DNA of 28,683 bases from Isoetes engelmannii (GCA_011763485.2 JAANSK020035577.1:1-28683); one strand, 5' to 3'; positions 21,401 to 28,540 are shown, counted from the first letter of the stretch. The notes: generated by a model not told the origin, from the sequence alone. Numbers and translations are program-made.

Positions 21401-24400
21401 AATTTGCAAGTGGTGAACTGCACTGCCAAACCTATAACCAGCTGGCTTTAGTCCTTAACGGCAAAATGCTTGCTTAGCAGGATGTAGTGCTTGATAAAGC
21501 CCACAAGATCTACATCAAGATCTTGCCTTGCGTACTGCTGCACATATAGTGGTTTTCACAGTTTCCAAACAACAAATACAGATCCAAAGCATGGCATCAG
21601 GTCTGTCCTAAGAATACAAATCTCAAAGCATGAACAGACTTCCATGTTTAAAATAGCTTGTGTAGGGTAATGAGACTAGCCGGAAAGGGCGGTCTTAGTT
21701 GACATTCACAAATCTTTCTTTCTTTCATTCTTCTTGCTGTCTTTAAGTGCACATATAGTTTTCTAAAATAATCCTTTGGCCGGAACCTCTAAATTCTGCA
21801 TGTCCTGATACAATGCATGAGGCAATAATGATTGTGGTTGTCAATGTGTAATGGATAATTACAAGTCTTAGGGTGCGTCATGCCCTTCAATTGAGATACA
21901 TATATGCTAATAGTAATAAGCGTTCACATAAATTCCTTACATCTGGCAAGAGCCTGCCACATAACTCAGCAGAGAGTTTACGGACATCCTCATATTCAGT
22001 GTTCCCAGACATTCTGAAAAGAACAGGATAAAATAAACAATTGCTGATACAGCAAACCAGGTAACATGCAAACTAGATGCTTTACCTGTCTATTAAAAGC
22101 ATTGCTATATTGGTGCAGGATATGGCCCCAGAAGTTGCATCAACTGCAAGTGCCTCAAGGTAAGTGTCAACAACCTACATATTAAGAAGGCAACCTTTTT
22201 GGTAAATGTCAACAAGCTTACCAGAAGTATCGTCCTGAATGCCCCCATAAAGTTCCTTGCTGTCGATATTTTGGAACGCTTCAAGATTAAGAACTTTTAG
22301 AACCAGCAACGGGCTCAGCCATTGAAAAATTCCACTCCCACCATCATCATGATTGTCTTTCCCCTGTTCCTTTTCTTCTAATGACCTGAAATTGCACGTA
22401 AACAAGATATCAAGTACTCCCTGCCATGGGATGAAAGAAAACATAAAATGGCTAAGACTAGGCATAAATAATTGCCTCAAAGACATTAAGCCTAATTGAG
22501 TGACTTCCTTCCCCCCAAAAAAGAAAATTACTCAGCCAACTGCGTAGGTAACCTGCAGCCTAATGACCTGATGAAGCTTCATTATGCAAGTGACTTCCAA
22601 TTCTATTTTATAATGTCAAACTTCAAGCCTTCTCTCAGAAGGACCATTGAACTAAACTTTTTCAATTTTGTATTTCAGGATACCCTCATTCCACTCTTAC
22701 AATGCACAAACGTGAGAAAATTGAAGGAAACTGCAAAAACACACTTACTTTGTCTGTACCACCATCAACTCAAGGATACGAGGAAGAAGCAAATCTGCCC
22801 TCTTCGAAATGTATCTGCTAATTCTACTCAGGAACATTGGAAGCAGAGGGTTTTCAGGCTCAGCAAACATCTTATCCAGGAGGAAGTTGATAATAGGGCC
22901 CCAATCATTTACCTGTACCAGCAAGTCATAAAAGTTTTGCAGAAGCATTTGTTAGTTTGAAATGACAGATTTTACACGTTCTTAGCCCCACCAAACAAAT
23001 GCACATTTTACATCCCCTTCACCGCACTGACCGTGGTTGCCCAGCTTGGCAGTAAATTCATTATCCGTTCGGGATCTGCATTGGCAAACAGACAAACTTT
23101 AATTTCGTATGACGATATGTTAGATTGGAAGCATAATACCCATGTTCCAAGTATCGACATAATACCAGATTTTCGAACCTTAGATTCCCCAATATATCCT
23201 GGATGTACTGGAACCTCTGTGATTTCTGATAAATTCCTGATGTGAGAAGCAGATTGGTTAGAAAACTATGACCTGTCCTTAGAACTTCTAACACATGATG
23301 TTGAAGGTTGGTAAGGGTGAACTCGTCCATGGCTGGGCGAGTTCTATGGTGCGTAGATACGCTATGGGGATGTAAATGAACTATATTATGTTAAGAAAGA
23401 AAGAAAGATTATATTAACGTCTACGAGAGACCCCTTGGTCTATGAGACCATTTTATACAGCAAGCAATCATGTGCAGCTAGGGGGGCATTTGCTGCCTCC
23501 TAGAGATGTTACATAACATAAAAAAGAAAAACTAAAACAATAAAATCATGAGACTTTTGTCTTCTTGGCCACTGGCCCAAAGTACGAAGTGATGCCAGAC
23601 TTGCCCTCTCTTTTTTGAAAGGACTGCTTATTTTCTCTTTAAGAGAAAGTAATGAACAAAAATTTTGCAAGCCACCTGGATAAGAAAGAAAAAGTGCCTA
23701 ACATACTTAAGCAGTCAGCAAATGTTAGAAAGTCATCTTGTCTGCTGACTGTACCTAGTCTGACACGTGAGACACCTGTTTAGTTCATTTTCTCCTGCAT
23801 GTCGTGATCTTGTTTGTTCACCATCATAATGTAGGAGTGACCTAACTGATTGCTTATCTTCTTTCTAGCTTTCAAGTTCACTTTCATAGCATTACTATCA
23901 TGGTATCAAAGCCTTCTAGAGGCAAAAAGAAGTGCAAGTTTGCCCAGGAATTTGACGATTTGATTTGAGATAGGGCAACCGTCACAATGATTGAAAATGG
24001 AACTGGAGAGATCTTATAGTTCTTGCAAACAGGGTTGTAAAGGGGCTTTTTTAAGTGGACGGAAGATTTGAAGTAAGTAGTTGGAGATTACTCCGTTTCT
24101 TCTGGGGATTGTCTTGACAGGTCAGTTTTGGCCTAAGGATCAATGAATTGTCAGGTTACTCTGCACTAAGTACCTCCTTTGTCTTTGTGATTGCTGTCAG
24201 ATACTTTGATTTTCTCAGCCAGCACTCAGCCAGATTCTGCAACCAGATTTTCTCAGCCAGATTTTTAACGGATATTTGGTTTGACTCTAGGATTTTCCAA
24301 CTTTTATGGCTAATCTTGGTTCCTGGAAATACACTTCTAATCCAATTCTTGACGGGATCCTTGGACATATATGTCAGACTTATATGCTGACATACGCTGC

Positions 24401-27156
24401 CTTGACAGAATTTTTGAGGATTAAGTGTCTCCTGGCTGAAACTTTACACCCTATAACGGATTTGGATTGGCTTTCCAACAAGCCAAGATTCATTGGGATC
24501 ATACAAACCTTTGGGGAGATCTTGCAATTGTGAATATGCAGCTTCCTTTGTGACAAAATTTCACATCCAGAACTAGCTGCCAGTTTCCCTAGTGATAGTT
24601 TTCTCTGAAATTTTCACAAACCTCTCCTAAATTGCAACACTGCCCAATATTTGCTCAAAAAGGAGAGTTAAGCCAAGATCCAAAGTTTGGAGATCAAAGA
24701 TGTTCAAAAGTAGATCGAAAATGACAAAACTTAACTGTAATCAAAAAGATGTTGTCTTTAAGAACCCTACTGGGAGAAGAAAACAATAGAAATGCCATTT
24801 ATATTGAGCAAAATTCTCCTGAAAACGTTGAAGAAGGTTAAAGCTTAAATGAATTACAGAGTGCTCAGGAAACGCCCAAATTCTAAGCAAAAAACAAAGA
24901 AAATTTTGGGAATCTCAGCCAATGATATCCCAAATTCTACCAAAGAGAGGTCAAGCTTCATCTAGTCCAGCCACATTGCAAGATCGTGCAACAGAACTAA
25001 TAAATTTGTCGATCAACAGATCCAATGACCAGATCTTCCTCAGTGTTGGGCAATCCCAACCAATTTCTGCAATAGGATCTCCTGTCGATTGCACCCATTA
25101 ACGATAATGGACCATGAATCTTAGAAACTTCTGTTTGCCGGATCACACCCTTGTTTTCTGGACCATAAAACCCGTAACTCAAAATTTGTAGCAAATGTCC
25201 AATCTTGCCAACAGACCGGACTGGCAAAAGAACCAAGTCACAACTCAGAGAACAAAAAGGGGGGACACGTCACAACCCCAAGGTGATTTGCACTAGCTTC
25301 CATCCCAAGCCCTGAGCTTTCATACCATGAGGATTTTGAATCTATATATGGAAATGAAAGAAAGATACAACAGGATAGAAGCTCCTAACAGAAACACTAG
25401 ATAGTGAACACAGCCTAGTGGCCCTTTTCGTCTTTTGGAAAGATTTCATGTGAAGCTATCTTAGCTTTTTGGCCTTTTTAGAATGACCCCAGAAAACACT
25501 TCCGACTTCTTTCTTAGCACTGTCTAATAGTTACTAAAAAATAGGCCAGCATTGTTTTCTTTACCCTGAAGAAGCTAATGCACCATCTTTTTGTTTAACC
25601 ATTGCTTATCCTAAGTTTGGAGTTCATATACATATAAAGCAAGACATTTCTGGCCTGGAAATTCCGTGAGCTGCCTTGAAGTGGTCAGGCCTCTGCCTCT
25701 TATTTCAGGGTATGCTTCTGATTCCACCGCCCATATCTTTCCCATTCAAGCTGCAGGAAGTATTTTCTTGATCCAAGAAGCCTTTTGATCAGCAGGGTAC
25801 ATCCTCAGAAGGGGCGTTAGAAACGACTGTACACTCCTGACTCATTATACCTGCTGACTGTACAGTGCAGCCTGACATATCATTGACATGACCTAATCAC
25901 ATGCCACTTACCTTCCTTGTTTGTTCGACAGTTTAGAGTAGGATTGACCTACACTGATTGCTTATCTTCTTTCTAGCTATTCAAATTCACTCTCATAGCA
26001 CTAAGAAAAAACAAACGAACGGAGGGTAACGAACTGCACCAACAATCGAAACCAAACCATTTTCTGGATCCCAGAGATCCGACGTTGTCAAATTTTGGGA
26101 TTGATATAATGAACACAACAGTGGCTATTTTCACAATCAGCTATTACCCTTCCCTTACTTTTGCTTATGTATATATGCCCAATATTTACTTGGAGCCTTG
26201 CTAAAGGCTATCTAACAGATTGTTCTCGTCGACTTGGTTTGCTACCGTTTTGACATGCAGCTGCACGTAAAAATCATCTCCTAAGCTGTACAGGCATCTC
26301 TAATGAAGCAGTTTGCTCCAGAACTTTTCAAGTCCAGTGTAATGCCAAAGTATTGTTGAAAATCATACCAACTTTTAAAGGGTTATAGTGAGAATTAACC
26401 TGCTTATATCCAAGAGCACGGAGATTGCAAGGCACTGATTAGAATGGCCTGCCAACATGGCAATCAGAGCCGAACTTGCAGCAGATCGAACTCTGGCATC
26501 AGTAGCATATACAAGCTGTACAAGTTGGGGAAGGACAAATCTTGGATCTATTAAAGAAAAAGCAATAGAGTCAGCATAGAAAAACTTCAGAACAGATGAA
26601 GCACAAATCTTGGATAGCACCAAATAATATATATAGCAAACAAACTTGGAGACCTGTTTCAAGAAGAACGACAGTTTTGTTTATATATCATGGTTTATTA
26701 TGTCTGAAGTGTTGTCTAACTTCCCCCAATGCAAACATGTAAAACATATATAAAAATAAGAAAGCTTGCAAAGTCATAGTAGCTAACATTCCACAAGATG
26801 ATGTTCAAGGCAATTTCATAGCTCCTAACATGTCGGTTCCAGCTAACTTGTCCACTCACGTATGTCATTGGATTCACTTTTCGTTTCCTGCTTTCAAGAC
26901 TTCAAAGCTGCATCCTGCAGACTCTGTTATGCCGCGTGTGTTAGTTAATCGCTCCTGAAGAGATAAATGTGAGGTAGGCGGGCAGGCAGGTAGGCAATGT
27001 CAGTTATGCTAAGTCGATTTACCTGCAAATCCTGGAATAAACACAATATCCTTGACTGTTTTATGATATTCCTGTTTTATTATGAGGTATAATAGCCTGA
27101 AAACGTGCACCAGCTTGTTACGAACAGCAAGATTTATCCAGCTAATCCATGCAAGA
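6255..27156 (-). CDS. Host gene: ARM/HEAT-repeat-like protein, C-terminal part, many exons (5' end outside window)
   Basis: Exons from 5' to 3': 27023-27156 (5' boundary uncertain, alternative 27141), 26400-26547, 23166-23236, 23032-23075, 22749-22912, 22086-22385 (see its entry), 21941-22013, 15757-15858, 15607-15697, 15425-15529, 15087-15355, 14863-15009, 6255-6431. Each boundary has AG/GT, and the phases chain without error if 22086-22385 is one block, giving about 600 codons to the stop. The product is almost all amphipathic helices (VRSAASSALIAMLAG, YEDVRKLSAELCGR, KAQHGCIDCFAIMI), as in ARM/HEAT solenoids, which act as protein-binding scaffolds. No catalytic motif, signal peptide or membrane segment is seen. 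From memory it resembles the plant family of Arabidopsis AT3G57570, about 1,100 residues and of unclear function, so roughly the N-terminal half lies to the right. The family match is unverified; the gene structure is well supported. Confidence 0.8.
6432..7185. other. Residual host intron with a primer-site-like fragment
   Basis: This is the downstream remainder of the intron invaded by Copia B. No coding potential is seen. A plus-strand tgatatcagagcc at 6648-6660, after tctaaca, looks like an LTR end followed by a diverged tRNA-iMet primer site, so an older LTR fragment may lie just upstream. Nothing else is recognisable. Confidence 0.4.
7191..7369 (-). repeat. 3' LTR of Copia B
   Basis: The minus strand starts TGTTAGAGTTTAG after AGAAGGGG and ends CTTCAAAT. 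It aligns along its whole length with 14670-14851. Confidence 0.85.
7440..7876 (-). pseudogene. Copia B pol, RNase H end
   Basis: This continues the frame interrupted by element D. Across the junction, SQAPKRSHWVAA on the 10143 side meets RLLSYLKGT on this side, the standard copia HW.AA.R.L.YLKGT string. It proceeds through TTVSLNTTEAELKAL, DNSGTIALMKN and DTKHLDFV to GMTKPLN, ending with a stop at 7440. One stop and a frameshift lie near 7680. Confidence 0.85.
7882..8157 (-). repeat. 3' LTR of element D, with internal duplication
   Basis: The plus strand runs tggtaagagac to cctacca. It is 276 bp against 238 bp for its partner, because a ~35-bp segment containing cacaaaactgag and cattgatcaagaagc is present twice (7926-7964 and 7976-8010). 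The minus strand upstream of it has the purine tract TTTAAAGGGTAG. Confidence 0.85.
8237..9050 (-). pseudogene. Element D gag with CCHC zinc knuckle
   Basis: This is a copia-type Gag (capsid and nucleocapsid that package element RNA). Two overlapping frames carry it: N-terminal pieces (IKEKIWMAKLADF near 8750-8800; LLALPAAYKTVSTNIRYMER near 8600-8680), then the nucleocapsid knuckle CCFCHQFGHIARDC (C-X2-C-X4-H-X4-C) near 8400-8460, followed by a basic, Lys-rich tail and a stop at 8237. A frameshift near 8590-8600 and a stop near 8857 disable it. Confidence 0.75.
9051..9747. other. Element D leader, non-coding
   Basis: No protein domain is seen. There is a short run of atgcatacatgcatacatgc-type repeats at about 9359-9400. 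The strings gatccaacggttgagatc (about 9580) and the near-palindrome taataccctaggtgttat (about 9645-9663) resemble MITE-like elements, but no complete unit could be delimited. Confidence 0.35.
9748..9892. repeat. Long inverted repeat (hairpin) next to the 5' LTR of element D
   Basis: Arm 1 at 9748-9805 (gataacgccctgg ... ccatcaaaatgg) pairs with arm 2 at 9836-9892 (ccattttgatgg ... agagcgttatc) around a 30-base loop, with a few mismatches. It looks like a MITE or a strong RNA hairpin. Its outer end is where the primer-binding site should be, and the bases adjoining the LTR on the minus strand read TGGTGTAGATAACGC rather than the usual TGGTATCAGAGC. Confidence 0.75.
9900..10137 (-). repeat. 5' LTR of element D
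   Basis: The plus strand runs tgataagaaac to ctccaaca. It aligns with 7882-8157 except for the duplication in that copy, and abuts the atgtg target duplication. Confidence 0.85.
10143..12876 (-). pseudogene. Copia B pol, main part: protease, integrase, reverse transcriptase, RNase H start
   Basis: Protease has the active-site region as MLDSRATKHL (12463-12876), where the usual DSGAT has Arg instead of Gly. The GAG-pre-integrase and Cys motif (EYEACHVGKHS, 12154-12481) follow. The integrase core has D, D and E context (VIVDDCTRYTSVF, IRTDNGGEYVNLEF, NGVAERKNRSL; 11636-12260). RT motifs occur at 10518-11090 (FAPVARMPTVRAVTALAATK), and the catalytic YVDD at 10501-10512 is intact. RNase H begins (LVGSLIYITITRPDI) and is cut at 10143 by element D, continuing at 7876. 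Several stops and frameshifts are present. Confidence 0.85.
12877..14600 (-). pseudogene. Copia B gag region, degenerate
   Basis: It lies between the primer site and protease. Gag-like pieces are visible: MKADFFQLSGEPLLARFGRV at the start (14394-14582), VTWTFNEVQKLLVEAKLAKE near 13700-13760, and TAYTKGEGKLEETLQTGAKS near 13040-13130. Stops and frameshifts interrupt it. About 470 bp (13140-13610) between the last two pieces has no gag sense and may be a further insertion. No intact zinc knuckle was found. Confidence 0.6.
14657..14668 (-). other. Primer-binding site of Copia B (tRNA-iMet type)
   Basis: The minus strand reads TGGTATCAGAGC, complementary to the 3' end of initiator Met tRNA as in most plant LTR retrotransposons, one base after the LTR end. 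A short (CT)n microsatellite follows at about 14631-14648. Confidence 0.85.
14670..14851 (-). repeat. 5' LTR of Copia B
   Basis: It aligns with 7191-7369. The first bases have mutated (TTTTAGAG instead of TGTTAGAG). The right edge abuts the aatat target duplication, which overlaps host intron positions +7 to +11. Confidence 0.85.
14863..15009 (-). CDS. ARM gene exon (penultimate)
   Basis: It is 147 bp, in phase 0 at both ends, acceptor tattacag, donor GAG/gtgtgt. It encodes HEIISDIRTAILNIFFNLVY and continues to DKGFPE. The 5' LTR of Copia B begins 11 nt beyond the donor cut, so its intron is 8.4 kb, about 0.75 kb without the insertion. Confidence 0.85.
15087..15858 (-). CDS. ARM gene: four closely spaced exons (15757-15858, 15607-15697, 15425-15529, 15087-15355)
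   Basis: Introns here are only 59-77 bp, a sharp contrast with the multi-kb introns on both sides. The exons encode, in order, VILPVLAFRLEEATRALDAP; IWESQSFQNPKMILIQALLA; DFVNIQKAQHGCIDCFAIMI; and a long helical exon with SVLAFQLCMANVLISTCSK and ending IDYIVPRLLNHLQ. All AG/GT borders are present and the phases are 0-1, 1-1, 1-0 in sequence. The exon at 15425 uses acceptor ttttgtag at 15530. Confidence 0.85.
15947..16138 (-). repeat. 3' LTR of Copia C
   Basis: The minus strand begins TGTTAGCATTAGTGC and ends GACTTCA (TG...CA ends). A G-rich tract (CAGTGCGGGG) on the minus strand directly upstream is the likely, rather short, polypurine tract. A TATA-like tatatag lies near 16064. Confidence 0.85.
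16194..19159 (-). pseudogene. Copia C pol with RT catalytic core deleted
   Basis: Protease (EDVWLVDSGGIKHLG; DSGG where DSGA/T is usual) lies at 18814-19151. Integrase has NCHACRLGKQVQAPYPSQ (18363-18611), ELRTDNAGEYLSAEFQRYL and NGVAERKNRSLLD (about 18150-18300), then its C-terminal part SNFRVFGCLAYATLP (17449-18021). RT fingers are good (NIVGAKWVYRAKFHSDGS, KARLVAKGFTQQEGFDYNE, ending LALAAHKK at about 17039). The sequence then jumps to ITDLELMHYCLGLEIW (17038 downward), normally some 160 residues later, so the LDV..AFLHG and YVDD motifs are absent. RNase H follows (LYITITCPDLAYTVGVLTRF, STTGAELKALCIG) to DGFTKPLKETV and a stop at 16194. Several frameshifts are present. Confidence 0.85.
19160..20297 (-). 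pseudogene. Copia C gag, degenerate
   Basis: It lies between the primer site and protease. A nucleocapsid knuckle is visible as CWHCGKKGHFRKE near 19280-19317, with its fourth ligand (expected Cys) read as Asn, followed by a stop. A ~47-bp tandem duplication (19811-19856 and 19867-19913) disrupts the capsid region. A linker with SQNSSAPSQQPAKVSTPSQE leads into protease. Confidence 0.65.
20298..20309 (-). other. Primer-binding site of Copia C (tRNA-iMet type)
   Basis: The minus strand reads TGGTATCAGAGC immediately after the LTR end TTCA. Confidence 0.9.
20310..20505 (-). repeat. 5' LTR of Copia C
   Basis: It aligns with 15947-16138. The first base of the minus-strand LTR has mutated (CGTTAG instead of TGTTAG). 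It is followed inward by the primer site. Confidence 0.85.
20511..20595. other. Host intron between Copia C and a tandem duplication
   Basis: Short AT-rich sequence with no recognised feature. Confidence 0.4.
20596..20872. repeat. Tandem duplication, two units of about 141 bp
   Basis: Unit 1 is 20596-20736 and unit 2 is 20737-20872. Both begin atacattgagcacctttt and include cacagccgtttaca, ttagttaacactttaac and gcacgcaggatgtt. They differ by only a few bases, so the duplication is young compared with the flanking debris. It is non-coding and lies within the host intron. Confidence 0.9.
20880..21560 (-). pseudogene. Decayed Ty1/copia RNase H fragment
   Basis: Pieces on the minus strand, in order and in shifting frames, resemble the copia RNase H C-terminus: DVDLVGF near 21520, a GxxFGSA-like stretch near 21420, TNSGALQLAKSP near 21060 (compare DN.SAI.LAKNP), and CFVREH plus VKFV near 20960-21000. 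There are many stops and no LTRs can be attached. The assignment rests on motif order only. Confidence 0.4.
21561..21940. other. Host intron, no recognised feature
   Basis: AT-rich sequence up to the donor of the exon at 21941-22013. No domain or repeat partner was found in the window. Confidence 0.4.
21941..22013 (-). CDS. ARM gene exon
   Basis: It is 73 bp, acceptor cttttcag, donor gtaagg. It encodes MSGNTEYEDVRKLSAELCGR and continues LLPD. The YEDVRKL.AELCGR string is the strongest family signature I recognise. The downstream intron (15859-21940) contains Copia C. Confidence 0.85.
22086..22385 (-). CDS. ARM gene exon block with an in-frame TAG (or a 47-nt intron that breaks frame)
   Basis: The two ends clearly encode host protein in one frame: SLEEKEQGKDNHDDGG..LSPLLVLKVLN on the 5' side and VVDTYLEALAVDA..NIAMLLIDR on the 3' side. 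Read straight through, the 300-bp block keeps phase but has a TAG at 22175-22177. A good-looking intron (donor gtaagc at 22221, acceptor tatgtag at 22175) would remove the TAG but is only 47 nt, and the join would be out of frame. A 39-nt in-frame intron with a poor donor (gttgac) is the only frame-keeping alternative found. The gene may carry a disabling mutation here, or the sequence may have an error. Confidence 0.65.
22749..22912 (-). CDS. ARM gene exon
   Basis: It is 164 bp, acceptor ggtacag, donor gtaagtgt. It encodes VNDWGPIINFLLDKMFAEPE followed by a second helix ending RILELMVVQT. LLDKMFAEP is, from memory, strongly conserved in the plant family. The final two bases join G at 22385 to make Lys. 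Confidence 0.85.
23032..23236 (-). CDS. ARM gene: two short exons (23166-23236 and 23032-23075)
   Basis: The 71-bp exon (acceptor cacatcag, donor gtatta) encodes NLSEITEVPVHPGYIGE and continues. The 44-bp exon (acceptor caatgcag, donor gtcagt) encodes PERIMNLLPSWATT. Both fit the phases of their neighbours exactly. They are separated by a 90-bp intron. The MNLLPSWATT segment matches my memory of an L-IPEW-like motif at the same place in the AT3G57570 family. Confidence 0.75.
23389..26003 (+). mobile_element. Decayed LTR element(s) filling a host intron
   Basis: A plausible plus-strand 5' LTR runs from TGTTAAGAAAG (23389) to ACTATCA (23900), directly followed by a primer-site-like tggtatcaaagcc (23901). 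Its last ~160 bp recur at about 25849-26003 (ctgctgactgtac; gattgcttatcttctttctagc; ttcactYtcatagca), the presumed 3' LTR end. The interior codes for nothing recognisable. A second, minus-strand primer-like site and LTR start occur at 25316-25328, so two elements may be superimposed. The ends of the 3' copy are not defined. Confidence 0.45.
25316..25420 (-). repeat. Fragment of a Copia C-like 5' LTR and primer site
   Basis: The plus strand reads gctttcatacca (minus TGGTATGAAAGC, a diverged iMet primer site) followed at 25328 by a ~50-bp stretch resembling the Copia C LTR edge (tga.g.tt.gaat.tat.tatgg.aatgaaa..aagataca). It is a distant relative of Copia C in the same orientation. Its downstream gag side (25310 to about 24150, minus) has only short, unconvincing frames. 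Confidence 0.45.
26400..26547 (-). CDS. ARM gene exon
   Basis: It is 148 bp with acceptor ctttaatag and donor gttaat. It encodes one clear HEAT/ARM-type helical pair (FVLPQLVQLVYATDARVRSA followed by ASSALIAMLAGHS). It ends with two bases of an Arg codon completed at 23236, across a 3.2-kb intron filled with LTR-element debris. Confidence 0.85.
26548..27022. other. Host intron, no transposon recognised
   Basis: A 475-bp intron between two ARM exons. It holds a short purine/GC-rich imperfect run of gcaggcaggtaggcaat type at about 26970-27000 and nothing else recognised. Confidence 0.5.
27023..27156 (-). CDS. ARM gene exon (most upstream one in window)
   Basis: It encodes a helical segment (WINLAVRNKLVHVFRLLYLI) and ends GCA G before donor gtaaat, which joins the next exon's AT to make Asp. 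Two in-phase acceptors are possible, at 27156 (ctaaag) and 27141 (gattag). The nearest conventional acceptor, ttgcag, would put a stop in frame. An LTR-like sequence begins only about 11-25 bp upstream, so the splice site may have been rebuilt or damaged by that insertion. Confidence 0.65.
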
Positions 27157-27166
27157 CTTTAGAGAC

Positions 27167-27481
27167 TGCAAGGAAAGAGGTAAAACTCGCCACCCAACCT
27201 CAGACGAATCTGAGCTCCCAACCGAGCTGGGAACTAGCTTGAGAGAGGACCAAAGATCACACACCACATGATCCCCTCCTTTGACGCCTCTCCCCATATT
27301 TATTTATACCGCTAGCTCCCCTTAACCTTTCCTCCCAAGACCTTTCCAAAAAGTGACTTGGCATATAAGGCGTACACCTTATATGGCTACTTTCCAACTT
27401 TTAGGCTCTTATGGGCTGCGCCCAGAAGCCCTCCCAAAAGGCCTGCTACATCTTTCACAGATTTTAGCCCAGATCGTAACA
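27167..27481 (-). repeat. Probable LTR (gypsy-like), minus strand
   Basis: The minus strand begins TGTTACGATCTGGGC at 27481, preceded by GAGGGACTAAA, and has a promoter-like GGTATAAATAAATA near 27296-27309. The distal end near 27167-27184 is uncertain. No partner LTR or primer site is in the window. It abuts the acceptor of the ARM exon at 27156. Confidence 0.5.
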
Positions 27482-28032
27482 TTTAGTCCCTCGCAGCAGG
27501 GTCAATGCAGGCTTCCATAGATTGCCCTCAAGTATTCAAAAAGGTTGGCTGAAAAGGGAGTCCAAGAGTGTTGGTAGGCAAAGGCATTCCAATGGGCTGC
27601 CTCTTTGGGATTTGGTTCGGGAAACCTGCCTCCATTCTAATATAACATGGTGCAGCCAATACTGCGGTAAAACCTAGAGCTAAAAAGAGACTTCAAAAAG
27701 ATATGAATCAGCTGATCCGGCAAGATCTGTTTCATACATATCAAGGACATGGGTTAACTCCGAATGATCTTCCCACCAAGATGCAATGTTACAAAGATCA
27801 CTTCCTTGCGATCAGAGAAGATGGTTTCATCTAGCGACCAAGGTATTTGAATATTCACCTAGCACAAAAAGTGAGACATATTATTGGTCAGCTCAGGGTC
27901 TCATCTCATCTGTTTGAGATTTGAGGCTGCCTGAGTGGTCGAGCATTCGAAGATGATTTGCAGATTGTGTCAGTTGAATGTAACTGAGTCTGAGGAACAG
28001 TTCATCTTTACATGTCCAATATATTATGAAAT
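27482..28032. other. Unassigned stretch upstream of the gypsy-like LTR
   Basis: The minus strand 27683-27811 has a short protein-like open frame (SWWEDHSELTHVLDMYETDL within it) with no confirmed splice sites and a stop at 27680. It could be an undetected upstream exon of the host gene or part of a decayed element. The rest shows nothing recognisable. Confidence 0.25.
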
Positions 28033-28110
28033 ACGGGGCAGGTTCCATTGCCTGTTTTGAAAACCTACATACCAAAAATGTATAGCTCTTTTCCTTCACC
28101 AAATGACTGT
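28033..28110 (+). repeat. Direct repeat, copy 1
   Basis: It starts acggggcaggttccattgcc and ends ttccttcaccaaatgactgt. It recurs in the same orientation at 28579-28683. Confidence 0.85.
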
Positions 28111-28339
28111 TCATAACAGAAATTTGTTGAAGGAGCAGGCTGGGGGGAGAGCTGGATAGGAAAATGACCCCACACAAAGGCAGATCACTCTCTTTCTCAT
28201 TGCAGGTGATAATCATAATAAACAGAACTCAGGTCCTCTTCCTGGACCATCCAATCCAATTCCAAGAGGAGATGAAAGTGTCAAGAAGAAGGAAGCGGGC
28301 AGCAAAGGAAGAAACAAACCTTTAGAAAAGAACTCTAAC

Positions 28340-28540
28340 ATCACCTCATAATTTGAGCCAGTGGCCAGGAAGAAGACAAAAGTTTCCTAATCTCAATGGT
28401 TTAGTTTTTCTTTTTTCATTTTTATGCAACATATCTAGGAGGCTGCAATGCGTCCCTAGCTGTACATGATTGCTGTATAATTGGTCTCATAGACACAAGT
28501 GGTCTTTCGTAGACGTTAATATAATCTTTCTTTCTTCCTT
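28340..28540 (-). repeat. Inverted copy of the 23.4-kb LTR start
   Basis: The reverse complement matches 23395-23596 along its length (attatattaacgtctacga; tctatgagacca; cctcctagaXatgtt; cttttgtcttctt..ggccactggc). It therefore marks a second, oppositely oriented member of that LTR family. It ends in a (CTTT/CTTC)n run at about 28524-28556, which corresponds to the gaaagaaagaaag run at 23393-23408. Confidence 0.8.

Noticed and set aside
22496-22960. 154-codon plus-strand open frame
   Set aside because: It is antisense to the well-supported ARM exon at 22749-22912 and its intron; no recognisable domain.
27893-28216. 107-codon minus-strand open frame
   Set aside because: It overlaps the direct repeat at 28033-28110 and resembles nothing known; more likely repeat sequence than a host exon.
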